A stretch of 25,347 nucleotides of DNA from Prevotella sp. CAG:1058 (GCA_000433175.1 HF986704.1:54703-80049), one strand, 5' to 3'; shown: positions 1-7,429, counted from the first letter of the stretch. Notes: generated by a model not told the origin, from the sequence alone. Translations and numbers: made by a program.

Positions 1-439
1 CGCGCGCAAGCACCACGCGCTTGAACCCGTGTCCCGCCAGCCATGCCACTTTCCCGGCCGAGCGGTTGTCGGTCTGCGTGCTTGCGTGCAGCTCGATAGG
101 CGGCAGGTTCATCTCCAGGATACCCATGTCCTGTACGAGTATGGCGTCTACTCCGGCGTTGTACAAGCTGTTTACCAGTTTCTCTGTCTCGGTTGTTTCG
201 TCGTCGTAAATTATCGTGTTTACCGTTACATACACCCTTGCGCCGAACGTATGTGCATACTCGCACAGCCCGGCTATGTCGTCTATGGAGTTGCCTGCGG
301 CGGCGCGTGCGCCGAAGCGTTCCGCTCCTATGTACACGGCGTCGGCTCCATGGTCAATGGCCGCCCTGCCGCATTCGGCGTCTTTTGCCGGAGCCAGCAG
401 TTCCAGCGGTATCCTGTTGTCTTTATGTCCAGCTTGCAT
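1..439 (-). CDS. U32 family peptidase-like protein, N-terminal part (runs off the window)
   Basis: The reverse strand encodes 146 residues before the window edge. The N-terminus reads LELLAPAKDAECGRAAIDHG followed by ADAVYIGAERFGARA, the typical opening of U32 'collagenase-like' proteins (YegQ/RlhA/TrhP group). A VTVNTIIYDDE segment and IELHASTQTDN, also family-typical, follow. Characterised bacterial U32 proteins act in RNA hydroxylation (23S rRNA C2501, tRNA U34), so a protease role should not be assumed. The ATG lies 4 nt after the metA stop, with an AAGGA ribosome site formed by the end of metA, so the two are almost certainly cotranscribed. The C-terminal part, including the U32 cysteine motif, is outside the window, so the subgroup cannot be set. 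Confidence 0.85.
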   Translation of the reverse strand, partial: MQAGHKDNRIPLELLAPAKDAECGRAAIDHGADAVYIGAERFGARAAAGNSIDDIAGLCEYAHTFGARVYVTVNTIIYDDETTETEKLVNSLYNAGVDAILVQDMGILEMNLPPIELHASTQTDNRSAGKVAWLAGHGFKRVVLAR

Positions 440-443
440 GTCC

Positions 444-1361
444 TTATTCTATTTTGTCGATGTCGTACGGAGTTTCCTGGTAGACGTAATAATTTATCCA
501 GTTGTTGAAGAAGAGGTTGGCATGGGCGCGCCACCTTACGAGCGGGGCGTTGTCGGGGTTATCGTCCTTGTAATAGTTTACGGGCATTTCAACGTCGTCA
601 CGCTTGCCCATGTCGCGCCTGTATTCCTTGTCGAGTGTGTCGGGCGAGTATTCGAGATGTCCCGTGATGAAGAATTCCCGTCCGCCACGCGCCATGACTA
701 TGCTCGCACCGCTCTCGTCCGACTCGGCTATCAGTTTCAGCCTGTCGTCGGCCACGATGTCCTCGCGCCTTATCTCCGTATGCCTGCTGTGTGGCATGTA
801 GAAAAAGTCGTCGAAGCCGCGGAATATCGGTAGGAGCGGCTCGGTGACATGCTGCCTGAACACGCCGAACATCTTTTTCGGCAAAGCGTGTTTCCTTATG
901 CCGTAGTGGTAATACAGTCCGGCCTGTGCCGCCCAGCATATATATAAGGTACTTGTTACGTGGCTTTTTGCCCAGTCGAATATCCTTACAAGCTCGTCCC
1001 AATAGTTGACGTCCTCGAATTCAAGCAGTTCAACCGGCGCGCCTGTTATTATCATTCCGTCAAACTTCTTGTCGCTCAGCACGTCGAAGTCCTTGTAAAA
1101 CATCATCATGTGTTCTATCGGAGTATTCTTCGGCGTATGGCTTTTCAGCTTCATGAACGTCACGTCCATTTGCAACGGAGTGTTCGACAATAGTCTTATC
1201 AAGTCTGTTTCGGTCGTTATCTTCAGCGGCATCAGGTTAAGTATCACTATACTGAGCGGTCTGATGTCCTGGGCGTGCGCCCTCGACGTGTCCATTACAA
1301 ATATGTTCTCTTTCTTCAGCGCGTCTATTGCGGGCAGCTTGTCCGGTATTCTTAATGGCAT
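444..1361 (-). CDS. metA: Homoserine O-acyltransferase (predicted acetyl-CoA specific)
   Basis: This 305-residue protein is full length for the MetA/HTS family, which activates the homoserine hydroxyl as the first committed step of methionine synthesis in the cytoplasm. The catalytic residues are visible at the canonical positions: Cys142 in YICWAAQAG, and His235 and Glu237 in GHLEYS. Residue 111 in GAPVELLEF is Glu. Family studies link Glu111 to acetyl-CoA use and Gly111 to succinyl-CoA use (E. coli has Gly in APLGLVEF), so the product is predicted to be O-acetylhomoserine despite the usual 'succinyltransferase' label. An AAGGAG site lies 8 nt before the ATG and a -7 TAAGTTTG lies about 30 nt upstream. 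The U32 gene follows 4 nt downstream. I see no recognisable SAM riboswitch in the leader. Confidence 0.96.
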   Translation of the reverse strand: MPLRIPDKLPAIDALKKENIFVMDTSRAHAQDIRPLSIVILNLMPLKITTETDLIRLLSNTPLQMDVTFMKLKSHTPKNTPIEHMMMFYKDFDVLSDKKFDGMIITGAPVELLEFEDVNYWDELVRIFDWAKSHVTSTLYICWAAQAGLYYHYGIRKHALPKKMFGVFRQHVTEPLLPIFRGFDDFFYMPHSRHTEIRREDIVADDRLKLIAESDESGASIVMARGGREFFITGHLEYSPDTLDKEYRRDMGKRDDVEMPVNYYKDDNPDNAPLVRWRAHANLFFNNWINYYVYQETPYDIDKIE

Positions 1362-1391
1362 TTATCTTTCTCCTTAATGTTTTGACGAATG

Positions 1392-1399
1392 CAAACTTA
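1392..1399 (-). promoter_or_regulatory. Promoter -7 element of metA
   Basis: TAAGTTTG on the minus strand matches the Bacteroidetes sigma-ABfr -7 consensus TAnnTTTG and sits 31 nt before the metA ATG. I could not find a clear -33 TTG at the expected 19-20 bp. Confidence 0.6.
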
Positions 1400-1515
1400 C
1401 AAAAATTCTGTGGAATATCCGTATAAAAAGCGCAGATAAGCGCAACAATATATAATTATTAAGGTGTCAGAATGGGAAATATGTATCCACATTATAGGTC
1501 GTGAAAAAACAAAAA

Positions 1516-1579
1516 ACAGACTCATCGGAGCATCTTTTTTCGTCAGCTGTCTGACAAATGTAATGTTCTGGTGAGTCTG
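1516..1579 (-). terminator. Stem-loop with U-tract between the oxidoreductase gene and metA
   Basis: CAGACTCA (1517-1524) pairs with TGAGTCTG (1572-1579) around a long loop that holds a second small hairpin (GTCAG/CTGAC). Read on the minus strand, the outer stem is followed by TTTTTTGTTTTTT, as in an intrinsic terminator. It lies 115 nt beyond the oxidoreductase stop and about 155 nt ahead of metA, so it probably ends the upstream operon. A leader attenuator is the alternative if a promoter lies further upstream. The rest of the 332-nt gap (1362-1693) shows only a small AATCCA/TGGATT hairpin near 1600. Confidence 0.5.
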
Positions 1580-1693
1580 ATTTTTATAGTAATACGATAA
1601 AATCCAGCCGATGGATTAATCTGACATTATGAAACAGTTTTTATTCTTATAAAAGAATTGTGGCTTTATGTAGTAAGCCTGTCAGTGCTTGTT

Positions 1694-2233
1694 TCAGAAT
1701 TTGTGAGCCAGCTCTTTAGCCTGTTCGCAGCCGTCAGTCTTATCTATTTCTCCTTCTTCTAATACTCCGGGAACCAGCACTTCTCCTGCCATTGTCCATT
1801 TCAGCAAAGCTGCGCTACGCTCTATCGGTATCTTAACTCCGTCTAAAACAGTCATGTCTTTTTCTTCGCAGCATGCTATTAGGCCACATTTCTTTCCGGC
1901 ATAGTCTTTTCCGCCAACAACTAAAGAATAAATACGGTCAATGACTCCTTTAATCTGTGACGGTATGGAATACCAGTAAACCGGCATTGTGAAAACAATT
2001 GCGTCAGCCTCAAGTATAGCCGGTGCTATAGTGTTGAAGTCGTCATCGAACGAGCAGGCTTTACCTGTCTTGTAACAAGTCTGGCAGGCGTGACATCCTC
2101 CTATCTTCATGAATGCGGCGTCAAAACGCTTAACCTCGTGTCCGCACTGTTTTGCTTCGTTTATGAATGCTTCCGTCATGGCAAAGCTGTTGCCGTGTTT
2201 GCGCGGACTGCCTGTAATAACTGTTATTTTCAT
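1694..2233 (-). CDS. Flavodoxin-fold NAD(P)H-dependent FMN oxidoreductase
   Basis: This 179-residue protein belongs to the NADPH-dependent FMN reductase / flavodoxin_2-like family. The N-terminal GSPRKHGNS is the FMN phosphate loop. MPVYWYSIPSQIKGVIDR is the second flavin-contact region. Between them, GGCHACQTCYKTGKACS carries four cysteines (CxxCxxC..C), as in iron-sulfur flavoprotein-like members, although other relatives keep these cysteines without a cluster. Such enzymes reduce quinones, azo or nitro compounds. The gene has a strong AAGGAG site and starts 16 nt after the NTF2-like gene, forming an operon opposite an HxlR regulator. Known HxlR regulators (YodB, HypR, QorR) often control this enzyme type, which suggests electrophile or quinone defence. 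The substrate is unknown. Confidence 0.88.
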   Translation of the reverse strand: MKITVITGSPRKHGNSFAMTEAFINEAKQCGHEVKRFDAAFMKIGGCHACQTCYKTGKACSFDDDFNTIAPAILEADAIVFTMPVYWYSIPSQIKGVIDRIYSLVVGGKDYAGKKCGLIACCEEKDMTVLDGVKIPIERSAALLKWTMAGEVLVPGVLEEGEIDKTDGCEQAKELAHKF

Positions 2234-2249
2234 AGCTTTTCTCCTTTCC

Positions 2250-2633
2250 TTATTTTTTTATTGTGTCAGAGTTTTGATTATAAGCCTTGGCTACGCATTT
2301 CCACTCACCGTCAATCTTCATCATAAGCAGATAATCTGTAAAGTCGATGCGTCCTCCCCATTTTTCTTCCAATACACGTACAACGGCGAGTGTCTCTTCT
2401 ACGTCAATCACATCAACGCGTGCCTTGAATTTGTCGCCTGCGTCCACTGTGTCAACGTTATGATAAAACTGCTGTATGCTGCCATGTTCCAGTTTCCCGT
2501 CAAGAAAACCGAACAGCACAGCCTCGTCGATGAACAGTTTCTTTGCATAACTGCTGTTGCCTTCGGAAACACTTTTAACAAAATTCATTGCAGCTTGTTC
2601 TACCGCTTTGTATTCTTCTATGTTGGCTCTCAT
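2250..2633 (-). CDS. NTF2-like / putative lumazine-binding family protein
   Basis: I take the ATG at 2633 (127 residues). A TTG start at 2669 would lie inside the promoter -7 box. The protein fits the SnoaL/NTF2-like cone fold: an N-terminal helix (IEEYKAVEQAAMNFVKSVSE), a short GSIQQFYHNVD segment, then strands ending in WGGRIDFTDYLLMMKIDGEW and KCVAKAYNQ. This end pattern is typical of the Bacteroidetes 'putative lumazine-binding' (Lumazine_bd_2) proteins. Bound ligand and activity are unknown. It is the first gene of a two-gene operon with the FMN oxidoreductase (16-nt gap). No G-rich ribosome site precedes the ATG, only A-rich sequence, which is common in this phylum. Confidence 0.8.
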   Translation of the reverse strand: MRANIEEYKAVEQAAMNFVKSVSEGNSSYAKKLFIDEAVLFGFLDGKLEHGSIQQFYHNVDTVDAGDKFKARVDVIDVEETLAVVRVLEEKWGGRIDFTDYLLMMKIDGEWKCVAKAYNQNSDTIKK

Positions 2634-2666
2634 AATTATTTTGTTTTTTGTTATTGTTAACTGCTG

Positions 2667-2697
2667 CAAATTTATAGTATAGTTGTCATATCCGCAA
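2667..2697 (-). promoter_or_regulatory. Promoter of the NTF2-like / FMN oxidoreductase operon
   Basis: On the minus strand, TTG (2695-2697) is followed after 20 bp by TAAATTTG (2667-2674), a complete -33/-7 Bacteroidetes promoter 33 nt before the ATG at 2633. Its -33 element lies one base from the large inverted repeat at 2699-2737, so a protein bound there would be expected to block or alter polymerase access. Confidence 0.75.
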
Positions 2698-2698
2698 G

Positions 2699-2737
2699 TA
2701 CCGAAAAATTTTTCAGTATATGAAAAATTTTTCGGTA
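2699..2737. promoter_or_regulatory. Perfect 17-bp inverted repeat, probable HxlR operator
   Basis: TACCGAAAAATTTTTCA (2699-2715) is repeated exactly inverted at 2721-2737 around the spacer GTATA. Each arm also contains the small palindrome AAAAATTTTT. It lies between two divergent promoters, touching the -33 box of the oxidoreductase operon and lying upstream of the hxlR -7 box. HxlR proteins bind as dimers to such dyads, so this is the likely autoregulatory and operon operator. The ATG at 2720 lies in the spacer/second arm and is unlikely to be the hxlR start. Confidence 0.8.
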
Positions 2738-2762
2738 TACCATGATTATGAAGAATTATATT

Positions 2763-2770
2763 TATTTTTG
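2763..2770 (+). promoter_or_regulatory. Promoter -7 element of the HxlR gene
   Basis: TATTTTTG fits TAnnTTTG and lies 30 nt before the preferred ATG at 2801. No clear -33 TTG is visible. The operator ends 25 bp upstream, so the -33 region falls at its edge. Confidence 0.5.
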
Positions 2771-2800
2771 CGCTGTATTAATAATAAACCTGGTAAGTTT

Positions 2801-3154
2801 ATGTACGAAAGAAAGATTCCTGTTGATTTAGACTGTCCGTTACGGCTTACGATGAGTCTTCTTGGCTCAAAGTGGAAGTCTTGCATTCTCGATGAACTGC
2901 GTTATAAGAAGTTAAGACCGAGTGAACTCCATAAGATATTTCCTGAAGCAACACCGCGTGTGCTTGATTTACAGCTGAAAGAGTTGGTAGAGGATGGACT
3001 TGTGTCTAAGACTATATACCCTGAACTGCCTCCGCGTTCTGAATATTCAATCACTCCTTTGGGGATGACATTAATTCCTATTATTGACGCTATGATTGAA
3101 TGGGGAAACAGAAATGCAGAACTTTTTGAAAGGAAATATGGAAAGTTGAAATGA
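2801..3154 (+). CDS. HxlR-family winged-helix transcriptional regulator
   Basis: I choose the ATG at 2801 (117 residues, the usual HxlR size). The upstream ATG at 2720 would place the start inside the operator and upstream of the promoter. The motifs are CPLRLTMSLLGSKWKSCIL, LRPSELHKIFPEATPRVLDLQLKEL (recognition helix region), then the wing DGLVSKTIYPELPPRSEYSIT and the dimer helix PIIDAMIEWG. Cys12 in DLDCPL is the conserved N-terminal cysteine that senses electrophiles or disulfide stress in YodB/HypR-type members. It is divergent from the NTF2-like / FMN oxidoreductase operon across the 17-bp inverted repeat, so it probably represses that operon and itself. The inducer is not known. Confidence 0.93.
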   Translation: MYERKIPVDLDCPLRLTMSLLGSKWKSCILDELRYKKLRPSELHKIFPEATPRVLDLQLKELVEDGLVSKTIYPELPPRSEYSITPLGMTLIPIIDAMIEWGNRNAELFERKYGKLK

Positions 3155-3348
3155 CCGTGTCGGTCAGACTGCTTTTCGTGTATAGATTTACACCTTATTA
3201 TATATAGCTTCAGTAACATCGGCTTGTAGATTGTCTTATGCTAATACGACCATAAGTCCTCTTGGGGTTATGACCGTAGGAAAACGTCTCTGAAGCAAAT
3301 AGGTATCGCCTTTTATATATTTCTGTAACTACTTGATAATCAGTAGAT

Positions 3349-3436
3349 TTATAAAAGGCGCCCTTTCGTGCTGTAAAAGGGCATCTTTTGGCGTGTAATA
3401 TGTGCCCTTTTACATGCTAAAAGACCGTATATTAGA
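3349..3436. repeat. 88-bp intergenic array of four 22-bp modules (copy A)
   Basis: The modules are 3349-3370, 3371-3392, 3393-3414 and 3415-3436. Using the frame N4-[AAAAGG]-N3-[CCTTTT]-N3, the two half-sites read AAAAGG/CCTTTC, AAAAGG/TCTTTT, AATATG/CCTTTT and AAAAGA/TATATT. GTAAAAGGGCA in module 2 pairs with TGCCCTTTTAC in module 3 (11 bp), and GCCCTTT of module 1 pairs with AAAGGGC of module 2. The 22-bp phase does not continue on either side. Three further copies lie at 8365, 18175 and 25210. Confidence 0.8.
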
Positions 3437-3655
3437 ATCAAAGCAATAAATACTTATATTACACTTCTTTATGATGCTTGTACTGATTAGCATTTGTAGA
3501 CACTGCTTGGATAATCATCCGTCAGTACTGTCAATACTAACTGACGCGAAGACTTACGGTAATTTTACTGCTCTTATTCTTTTATTTTTATATCTTATTG
3601 TCGTTAAAACGATGTAAAGTGTTCCTGTGTTTTATTCGTAGTTAAAAATGTTGTG

Positions 3656-3663
3656 TACGTTTG
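3656..3663 (+). promoter_or_regulatory. Candidate promoter -7 element upstream of the barrel protein gene
   Basis: TACGTTTG matches TAnnTTTG but lacks a clear -33 box and would give a leader of about 155 nt before the ATG at 3826. No better box is seen closer to the gene. Confidence 0.35.
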
Positions 3664-3825
3664 CCATTACCTGTATAATCAAATGGTATGGGCTATTGAT
3701 AAATGAAATACATGTATCTAATGTCAATGCAAACGCTTTTTTTGTTGAAGAATATCGTCATGCTGCAACTTTTTTGCCGTTTGCAGCGTCAATAAAAGTG
3801 AACGGTAATATAGTAATAGAGTGGT

Positions 3826-6153
3826 ATGAATACTTTTATAAGATTGGTGGCTTTGTGTTGTCTGGCGTTTGCCTCAGGGCATGCGGTAGCCCAGGAGGTT
3901 ACGGGCATGGTGGTGGACGACGACGGACAGCCCCTGACTTACGCAAACGTGGTGGCTCTCGCACTTCCTGATTCGTCTTTCGTTTCAGGCGTAATGACCG
4001 ATGACGACGGCACGTTTGCGTTCGTACCGTCACAGAATGGTAGTCTGTTGCGCGTCTCGTCGGTCGGTTATAAGACTGTTTACGTTGAAAGGAAAGACGA
4101 CATAGGCACGGTAGTACTTGCACCTGAGTCGAGAATGCTTGGCGAGGTGGTCGTAAAGAGCGGTTTGCCGACTACGAGGCTGAAGGGTGAGGGCATGGTG
4201 ACAGGCGTGAGCGGGACAGTGCTTGAACATGCAGGAACATTAGAGCGAGTGCTCGACAAGATACCAAACGTGTCGGCAGGAAAGGGCGAAATAGTGGTGT
4301 TCGGGCGTGGAAAACCGGAGATTTACATCAACGGCCGCAAGATGAGGGACGACTCCGAGCTTGACAGGCTCGCTTCAGACAACGTAAAAGAGGTGGAGGT
4401 GATAATGAATCCCGGCGCGCGTTATGATGCCAGCGTTACGTCGGTAATCAGGATAACTACTAAAAAGGCCGTGGGCGAGGGCTTCGGATTGGACAACCGC
4501 CTGTATGGCGAGCTTAACGATTACGGCTATCTTGTGGGTGGAGACAGGCTCAATATGAGCTACCGCAGGGGCGGACTTGACATCGACTTATCGCTCCGGG
4601 CAGCGAAAAAAGTAACTCCCGACCCAAAGGAAAACGAGCTGGCGACCTATCTTGAGGACACTTGGAACCAGGATCTGGTTATTGACCAGGTTGGTAAGCG
4701 TGAAGACTATTATGCCCGTCTTGCCGCGAGCTATATGTTCGACGGTAATCATTCGGCAGGCGTGAGCGTCAGGGTTAACTGTCTGCCGTGGTACCGTGGC
4801 ACGGGCTACATGAATTCAACGCTAACCAGAAACGGGGTGTCCGTAGAGACGCTTCGCAGCGACTATATTTACAGCAGGAATGAAACCGGAGTGCAGGGAA
4901 ACGCTTATTATGTAGGAAAAATAGGCGGATTTACTATTGATTTCAACACGGACTGGATGTGGGGAGCGGAGGACGTGGATATGAACACTGTCGAGGATTA
5001 TGTCGAAACGGGGCATGGCAGCGGGCACAACGACGTTGACACAAGGACGGAAAACCGCAACATGCTCGTAGCTTCAAAGCTGGTTTCTACGGCTCCGTTA
5101 TTTGGTGGCACCGTGTCTTTGGGCGGAGAGTATTCTTATTCAGAGCGTAAGACGCTGTATTCGGTATTGCCAAAAGGCATAATTGGCGACGATAAAAGCC
5201 GCATAGAAGAAGGTATGGCTACGGTGTTTTTGGAATATTCACGACAGTTCGGCCGGCTCGGAGTGCAGGCCGGACTGCGGTACGAGAACGTGGATTTCGA
5301 CTATTATGACGACGGAGCATACGTTGCAGGGCAGAGCAAGGCATACGGCAACTTCTTTCCGTCGCTCGCCTTATCTGCCATGTTTGGCAGAACAGCATTC
5401 CAGCTGGGTTATTCGGCCGGCATACACCGTCCGGCTTATAACCAGCTTCGCAGCAGCATACACTATGACAACCGCTATATTTACGAGGGAGGAAACCCGT
5501 TCCTGAAGCCCTCGAGGTCGCATGACGTAAACTTTGCGGTATCGTATAAGTGGCTGATGTTCAGTGCGGTATATTCGCATGTGATTGATCCGATAATCCA
5601 GACGTGCGAGACTTACGGCGACGACCCCGCCGTGGCGCTGTTCAAGCAGGTAAACGGCAGGGCTTACGACAAGGTGTCCGCCTCGGTAAGTCTCCGTCCC
5701 GTGTTTGGGCCGTGGCACCCATCTGTTATGTTGGGCGTACGGAAACAGTGGTTCGGAATTGACGTTTACGGGCATAATCCGTTATGCAATCCGATAGCAA
5801 ACCTGCGTTTCGGTAACACGCTCGACACCAGGCTGTGCCAGATTTCGTTGGATATGGAGTGCCTGACGACGGGAGCCGATGAGAATAACTATATGCGCAA
5901 GCCGTCGTTTACGGCAGACTTGTCGCTGTATAAGGCTTTTCTTGACGGCCGTCTGAGCGTCCAGCTGTATGTTGACGATATATTCAAGACAAGCCGTAAG
6001 GACTGTGTCTGTTATTATGGAGCTGTCCGTAAGGCACGTTATACGTCTCCGGCACAGCGCGAAATAAACCTTACGGTGCGCTATAAGTTCAACGTAGCGC
6101 GCAGCAAATACAAGGGCACGGGCGCAGGACAAGGGCAGAAAGACAGGTTTTGA
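3826..6153 (+). CDS. Outer-membrane beta-barrel protein with carboxypeptidase-regulatory-like and plug-like domains (TonB-dependent receptor relative)
   Basis: This 775-residue protein starts with a signal peptide (about residues 1-22, ending AVAQ). A carboxypeptidase-regulatory-like beta-sandwich follows at about 24-105 (VTGMVVDDDGQPLTYANVVA ... VSSVGYKTVYV). A TonB plug-like domain follows at about 107-215 (GEVVVKSGLPTT, GRGKPEIYINGRK, VKEVEVIMNPGARYD). The remaining 550 residues look like barrel strands ending INLTVRYKF. This is the architecture of the Bacteroidetes 'outer membrane beta-barrel family protein' (OMP_b-brl_3) group. It stands alone: no SusD partner, anti-sigma factor or sigma factor is adjacent, so the substrate cannot be inferred. 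It is shorter than SusC-type receptors and lacks an N-terminal STN domain. No strong ribosome site is visible. Confidence 0.9.
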   Translation: MNTFIRLVALCCLAFASGHAVAQEVTGMVVDDDGQPLTYANVVALALPDSSFVSGVMTDDDGTFAFVPSQNGSLLRVSSVGYKTVYVERKDDIGTVVLAPESRMLGEVVVKSGLPTTRLKGEGMVTGVSGTVLEHAGTLERVLDKIPNVSAGKGEIVVFGRGKPEIYINGRKMRDDSELDRLASDNVKEVEVIMNPGARYDASVTSVIRITTKKAVGEGFGLDNRLYGELNDYGYLVGGDRLNMSYRRGGLDIDLSLRAAKKVTPDPKENELATYLEDTWNQDLVIDQVGKREDYYARLAASYMFDGNHSAGVSVRVNCLPWYRGTGYMNSTLTRNGVSVETLRSDYIYSRNETGVQGNAYYVGKIGGFTIDFNTDWMWGAEDVDMNTVEDYVETGHGSGHNDVDTRTENRNMLVASKLVSTAPLFGGTVSLGGEYSYSERKTLYSVLPKGIIGDDKSRIEEGMATVFLEYSRQFGRLGVQAGLRYENVDFDYYDDGAYVAGQSKAYGNFFPSLALSAMFGRTAFQLGYSAGIHRPAYNQLRSSIHYDNRYIYEGGNPFLKPSRSHDVNFAVSYKWLMFSAVYSHVIDPIIQTCETYGDDPAVALFKQVNGRAYDKVSASVSLRPVFGPWHPSVMLGVRKQWFGIDVYGHNPLCNPIANLRFGNTLDTRLCQISLDMECLTTGADENNYMRKPSFTADLSLYKAFLDGRLSVQLYVDDIFKTSRKDCVCYYGAVRKARYTSPAQREINLTVRYKFNVARSKYKGTGAGQGQKDRF

Positions 6154-6253
6154 ACCGGCGCGGAATGGAGGAAAAGTTGGCGCGGAGGCATGATGGAAAC
6201 GTGTTTTTTGTGGCATTTTTATTGATTGTTTCCTTTATTTAGCCATAAATTCT

Positions 6254-6261
6254 TATCTTTG
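6254..6261 (+). promoter_or_regulatory. Promoter -7 element of the DprA/SLOG-like gene
   Basis: TATCTTTG matches TAnnTTTG, 82 nt before the ATG at 6344. No clear -33 TTG at 19-20 bp. The leader between has no obvious ribosome site. Confidence 0.5.
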
Positions 6262-6343
6262 CGTTTGGAACCAGTGAAAAACATTATGTCCTGAATGCGG
6301 GGCGGTGATAAGCCCTGACGTTTGGTTTTAACCCCTTCTGATT

Positions 6344-7297
6344 ATGGAAATACGGTCGAAGACAGGCAACGAGGCGCTGATTAGGCGCGAGAAGACGGCT
6401 TTCTTATGCTCGCGGAATACGCCCGACGGTATAGAGTACCTTGTAGGCAAGTGGTTGCTCGGCCTCTTGCCGGAGCGCGACTGCATAATGTGCGGCAACC
6501 AGTCGCCCATGGAACGTGCTGTGTTCAGCGTGCTTCTTCAGCGCAAGATACCGGCTATTCTCGTCTTGGCGGAGGCAATGCGCAGCCGTTGGGACGACGA
6601 TATTAGTGCTGCCTTGCGCGAAAACAGGCTGCTGATAATCACACATTGCGATGCTAGCGTGCATAATGTTACGGCACGTTCGGCGTTCGACCGCAACGTA
6701 CTGATGCTCTCTCTGGCTCAAAACACTGTGGTAGGATATTGCACGAAAGGTGGAAAACTGGAGCGTGCGCTGGCGGGTTTCGATAATGTGGAATACCTAG
6801 AGAACGGGCAGCCGTGGCTCGGCATGGCAGGAAAAGCTGTTGAAGATACTGTGCCAGACAAGCCGCGGCAGACCCGTCTTGGTGCATGGCAAAGGCGGTT
6901 GGATGTGGGGCATGGGACAATATTTCTTGACTTTAACGACTACAGCGCCGAGACTTTTTTCAAGATAACGCACAGCGTGGGAGACGCCGGCGGTGGATTC
7001 GTGCGGCAGAAACTGTTTTTCGACCGCAAGGAGCTTGCCGCTTTCCTCTCGGCATTGCGCCTGTTGGACGACGGCAGGGGCAAGGGTGAAGATGTTTGGA
7101 CAGGCCTGAAAGTGGATTCGCTGAGCGGCGAAATAACGTTTGATGTCATACGGCGGCAGGATTCAAGCCTGCTTAACGTGACCCAGACCAAAGAATACGG
7201 TGATGGCAAGTTGCGTGTGAACACTGTTTCGCTGGATTATGCCGGGTTGCCGGCACTCATGAAGGGTGTGGAAGAGGCCTTGGCGGAGTGGAAATAA
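6344..7297 (+). CDS. Uncharacterised protein: DprA/SLOG-like N-terminus plus two PUR/PC4-like repeats
   Basis: This is a 317-residue soluble protein without a signal peptide. Residues 16-145 show alternating strands and helices with DprA-like landmarks: KTAFLCSRNTP, CGNQSPMERAVFSVLLQRKI, PAILVLAEAM, LLIITHCD, then FDRNVLMLSLAQNTVVGYCT and KGGKLERAL. Residues 190-242 and 261-313 look like two copies of one strand-strand-strand-helix unit: GTIFLDF..FFKITHS..FVRQKLFFDRKELAAFLSAL and GEITFDV..LLNVTQT..LRVNTVSLDYAGLPALMKGV. The pattern resembles PUR-alpha/PC4 single-stranded nucleic-acid-binding folds. A Rossmann-like module joined to a tandem ssDNA-binding module suggests work on DNA, but this is inferred by eye. 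It appears monocistronic. I cannot name a gene, and it is not canonical DprA. Confidence 0.8.
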   Translation: MEIRSKTGNEALIRREKTAFLCSRNTPDGIEYLVGKWLLGLLPERDCIMCGNQSPMERAVFSVLLQRKIPAILVLAEAMRSRWDDDISAALRENRLLIITHCDASVHNVTARSAFDRNVLMLSLAQNTVVGYCTKGGKLERALAGFDNVEYLENGQPWLGMAGKAVEDTVPDKPRQTRLGAWQRRLDVGHGTIFLDFNDYSAETFFKITHSVGDAGGGFVRQKLFFDRKELAAFLSALRLLDDGRGKGEDVWTGLKVDSLSGEITFDVIRRQDSSLLNVTQTKEYGDGKLRVNTVSLDYAGLPALMKGVEEALAEWK

Positions 7298-7429
7298 TAT
7301 GGCGATACTGCTAAGCCTTTGACTACCGGATTGCCGGCAAGTGGGCATTCGACTTAGCTTTCACCCTTTATTTTATGTTAATTTAAGGTTAAGGTGAATG
7401 AAATACGCATGTTTTCGCTGCGATGGTGT

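Larger units (their letters stand above)
3155..3825. other. 671-nt non-coding gap with hairpins and a 22-bp-module array
   Basis: I see no convincing gene. It holds an imperfect hairpin (3245-3278, TACG..CGTA outer stem, TCTT loop), a nested hairpin (CGCCTTTTATA 3307-3317 pairing with TATAAAAGGCG 3350-3360, with CTACT/AGTAG inside), the 88-bp modular array at 3349-3436, and a candidate promoter box at 3656. Confidence 0.6.

Noticed and set aside
1362..1600. SAM riboswitch upstream of metA
   Set aside because: The leader lacks a recognisable SAM-I or SAM-II core; only a stem-loop with a U-tract is seen.
2720..2800. N-terminal extension of the HxlR regulator from the ATG at 2720
   Set aside because: It starts inside the operator dyad and upstream of the -7 box; the ATG at 2801 gives the normal family length.
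3648..3971. 107-codon plus-strand ORF before the barrel gene
   Set aside because: Its second half is an off-frame reading of the barrel protein's signal peptide and first domain; the rest has no recognisable content.
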